In this document: piece by piece, positions 5,539 through 5,928 of the stretch | Layout: every line of letters starts with the position of its first letter | How positions within the stretch are numbered: the first letter of the stretch is position 1 | NCBI GenBank assembly: GCA_002401305.2 | Contig: NVSO02000127.1 | Span: forward strand, 1-5,928 | DNA length: 5,928 bases | Source: Rhodobiaceae bacterium | Lineage (GTDB): Bacteria > Pseudomonadota > Alphaproteobacteria > Parvibaculales > Parvibaculaceae | Direction of reading: 5' to 3' | Made by a program: the position numbers and the translations under genes | Notes under the pieces: model-generated | Database searches by the model: none | What the model saw: the letters and a program-made list of their open reading frames with translations, nothing else | What the model was told of the DNA's origin: nothing

Positions 5539-5928
5539 ATGACGCAAACAATTGCCGTCATCGGAGCCGGGATTGCCGGATTAGCGACAGGCCTAGCACT
5601 GCAACAAGAAGGTCGTGAAGTCATTCTGATCGACCGAGACGCTCCCCCGCCAACCAGCCCAGACCGCAGCGATGCAGATCTCGCCTTTGAGGATTGGGAC
5701 CGCAAAGGCGTGACTCATTTGCGCCATTCGCACGCATTTCTAGCCCGCCTGTATAAACTCATTCGGGATGAGTACCCCGATCTTCTAAAATTACTCTTGG
5801 ATGCCGGATGCCGCGAACTCACATTCAAGGACATGCTGCCTCCCTCGCTCGCGAAAAATTATGTACCCGATAGCGAAGACAAAGACTTCACGATCCTCAG
5901 CTCAAGGCGCAGCACATTTGAATATGTC
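5539..5928 (+). CDS. FAD-dependent oxidoreductase/monooxygenase, N-terminal part (runs off right edge)
   Basis: The frame from the ATG at 5539 is open for 130 codons to the window end. The N-terminus is a textbook FAD-binding Rossmann segment: IAVIGAGIAGLATGLALQQE at 5-24 with the GxGxxG glycines 9, 11 and 14, and VILIDRD at 28-34, where Asp33 would bind the adenosine ribose. GVTHLRHSHAFLARLYKLI at 57-75 and RRSTFEYV at 123-130 resemble PHBH-fold FAD monooxygenases and geranylgeranyl-reductase-like oxidoreductases. The catalytic and substrate-binding part lies outside the window, so hydroxylase versus reductase cannot be decided; relatives are usually about 400-500 aa. A GGAGGG Shine-Dalgarno 3 nt upstream fixes the start. 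It would be a cytoplasmic flavoenzyme, possibly acting on an aromatic or isoprenoid compound. Confidence 0.88.
   Translation, partial: MTQTIAVIGAGIAGLATGLALQQEGREVILIDRDAPPPTSPDRSDADLAFEDWDRKGVTHLRHSHAFLARLYKLIRDEYPDLLKLLLDAGCRELTFKDMLPPSLAKNYVPDSEDKDFTILSSRRSTFEYV

Overview
The window looks like chromosomal DNA of moderate G+C from a proteobacterium, most likely an alphaproteobacterium. That rests on the protein families and their general resemblance only; there is no rRNA or marker gene, so it is an inference. No tRNA, rRNA, CRISPR array, insertion sequence or phage gene was seen. Seven genes can be supported, two of them cut by the window edges.

Minus strand, read from about 4800 down to 1: a divergent promoter region leads into (1) a 368-aa two-domain beta-rich protein of an uncharacterised family with a DQHWGTRDRSWG signature, (2) a 346-aa aminoglycoside-phosphotransferase-fold kinase of the acyl-CoA-dehydrogenase-associated type, and (3) a 149-aa helical protein of unknown function whose start codon overlaps the kinase stop codon (ATGA). 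The spacings (about 5-7 nt, then a 4-nt overlap) make these three a tight operon. A strong hairpin with a T5 tail follows, and only about 22 nt later comes (4) a 12-TM MFS permease of the HcaT/phenylpropionate-permease type. After a 136-nt gap comes (5) the N-terminal part of a TauD/TfdA-type 2-oxoglutarate/Fe(II) dioxygenase, cut by the left edge.

Plus strand, read from about 4780 up to the right edge: (6) a 129-aa DUF423 membrane protein, then after 169 nt with a plausible sigma-70 promoter, (7) the first 130 residues of an FAD-dependent oxidoreductase/monooxygenase, cut by the right edge.

Taken together the genes suggest an accessory catabolic locus for an organic acid or lipid-like compound: a permease for uptake, an oxygenase for hydroxylation, and a kinase that may phosphorylate a hydroxyacyl intermediate, as ACAD10/11-type kinases and Pseudomonas LvaA do. 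The substrate cannot be read from the sequence. The most interesting parts are the kinase plus small overlapping partner plus signature protein cassette, and the terminator-like hairpin placed directly in front of the permease ribosome binding site.
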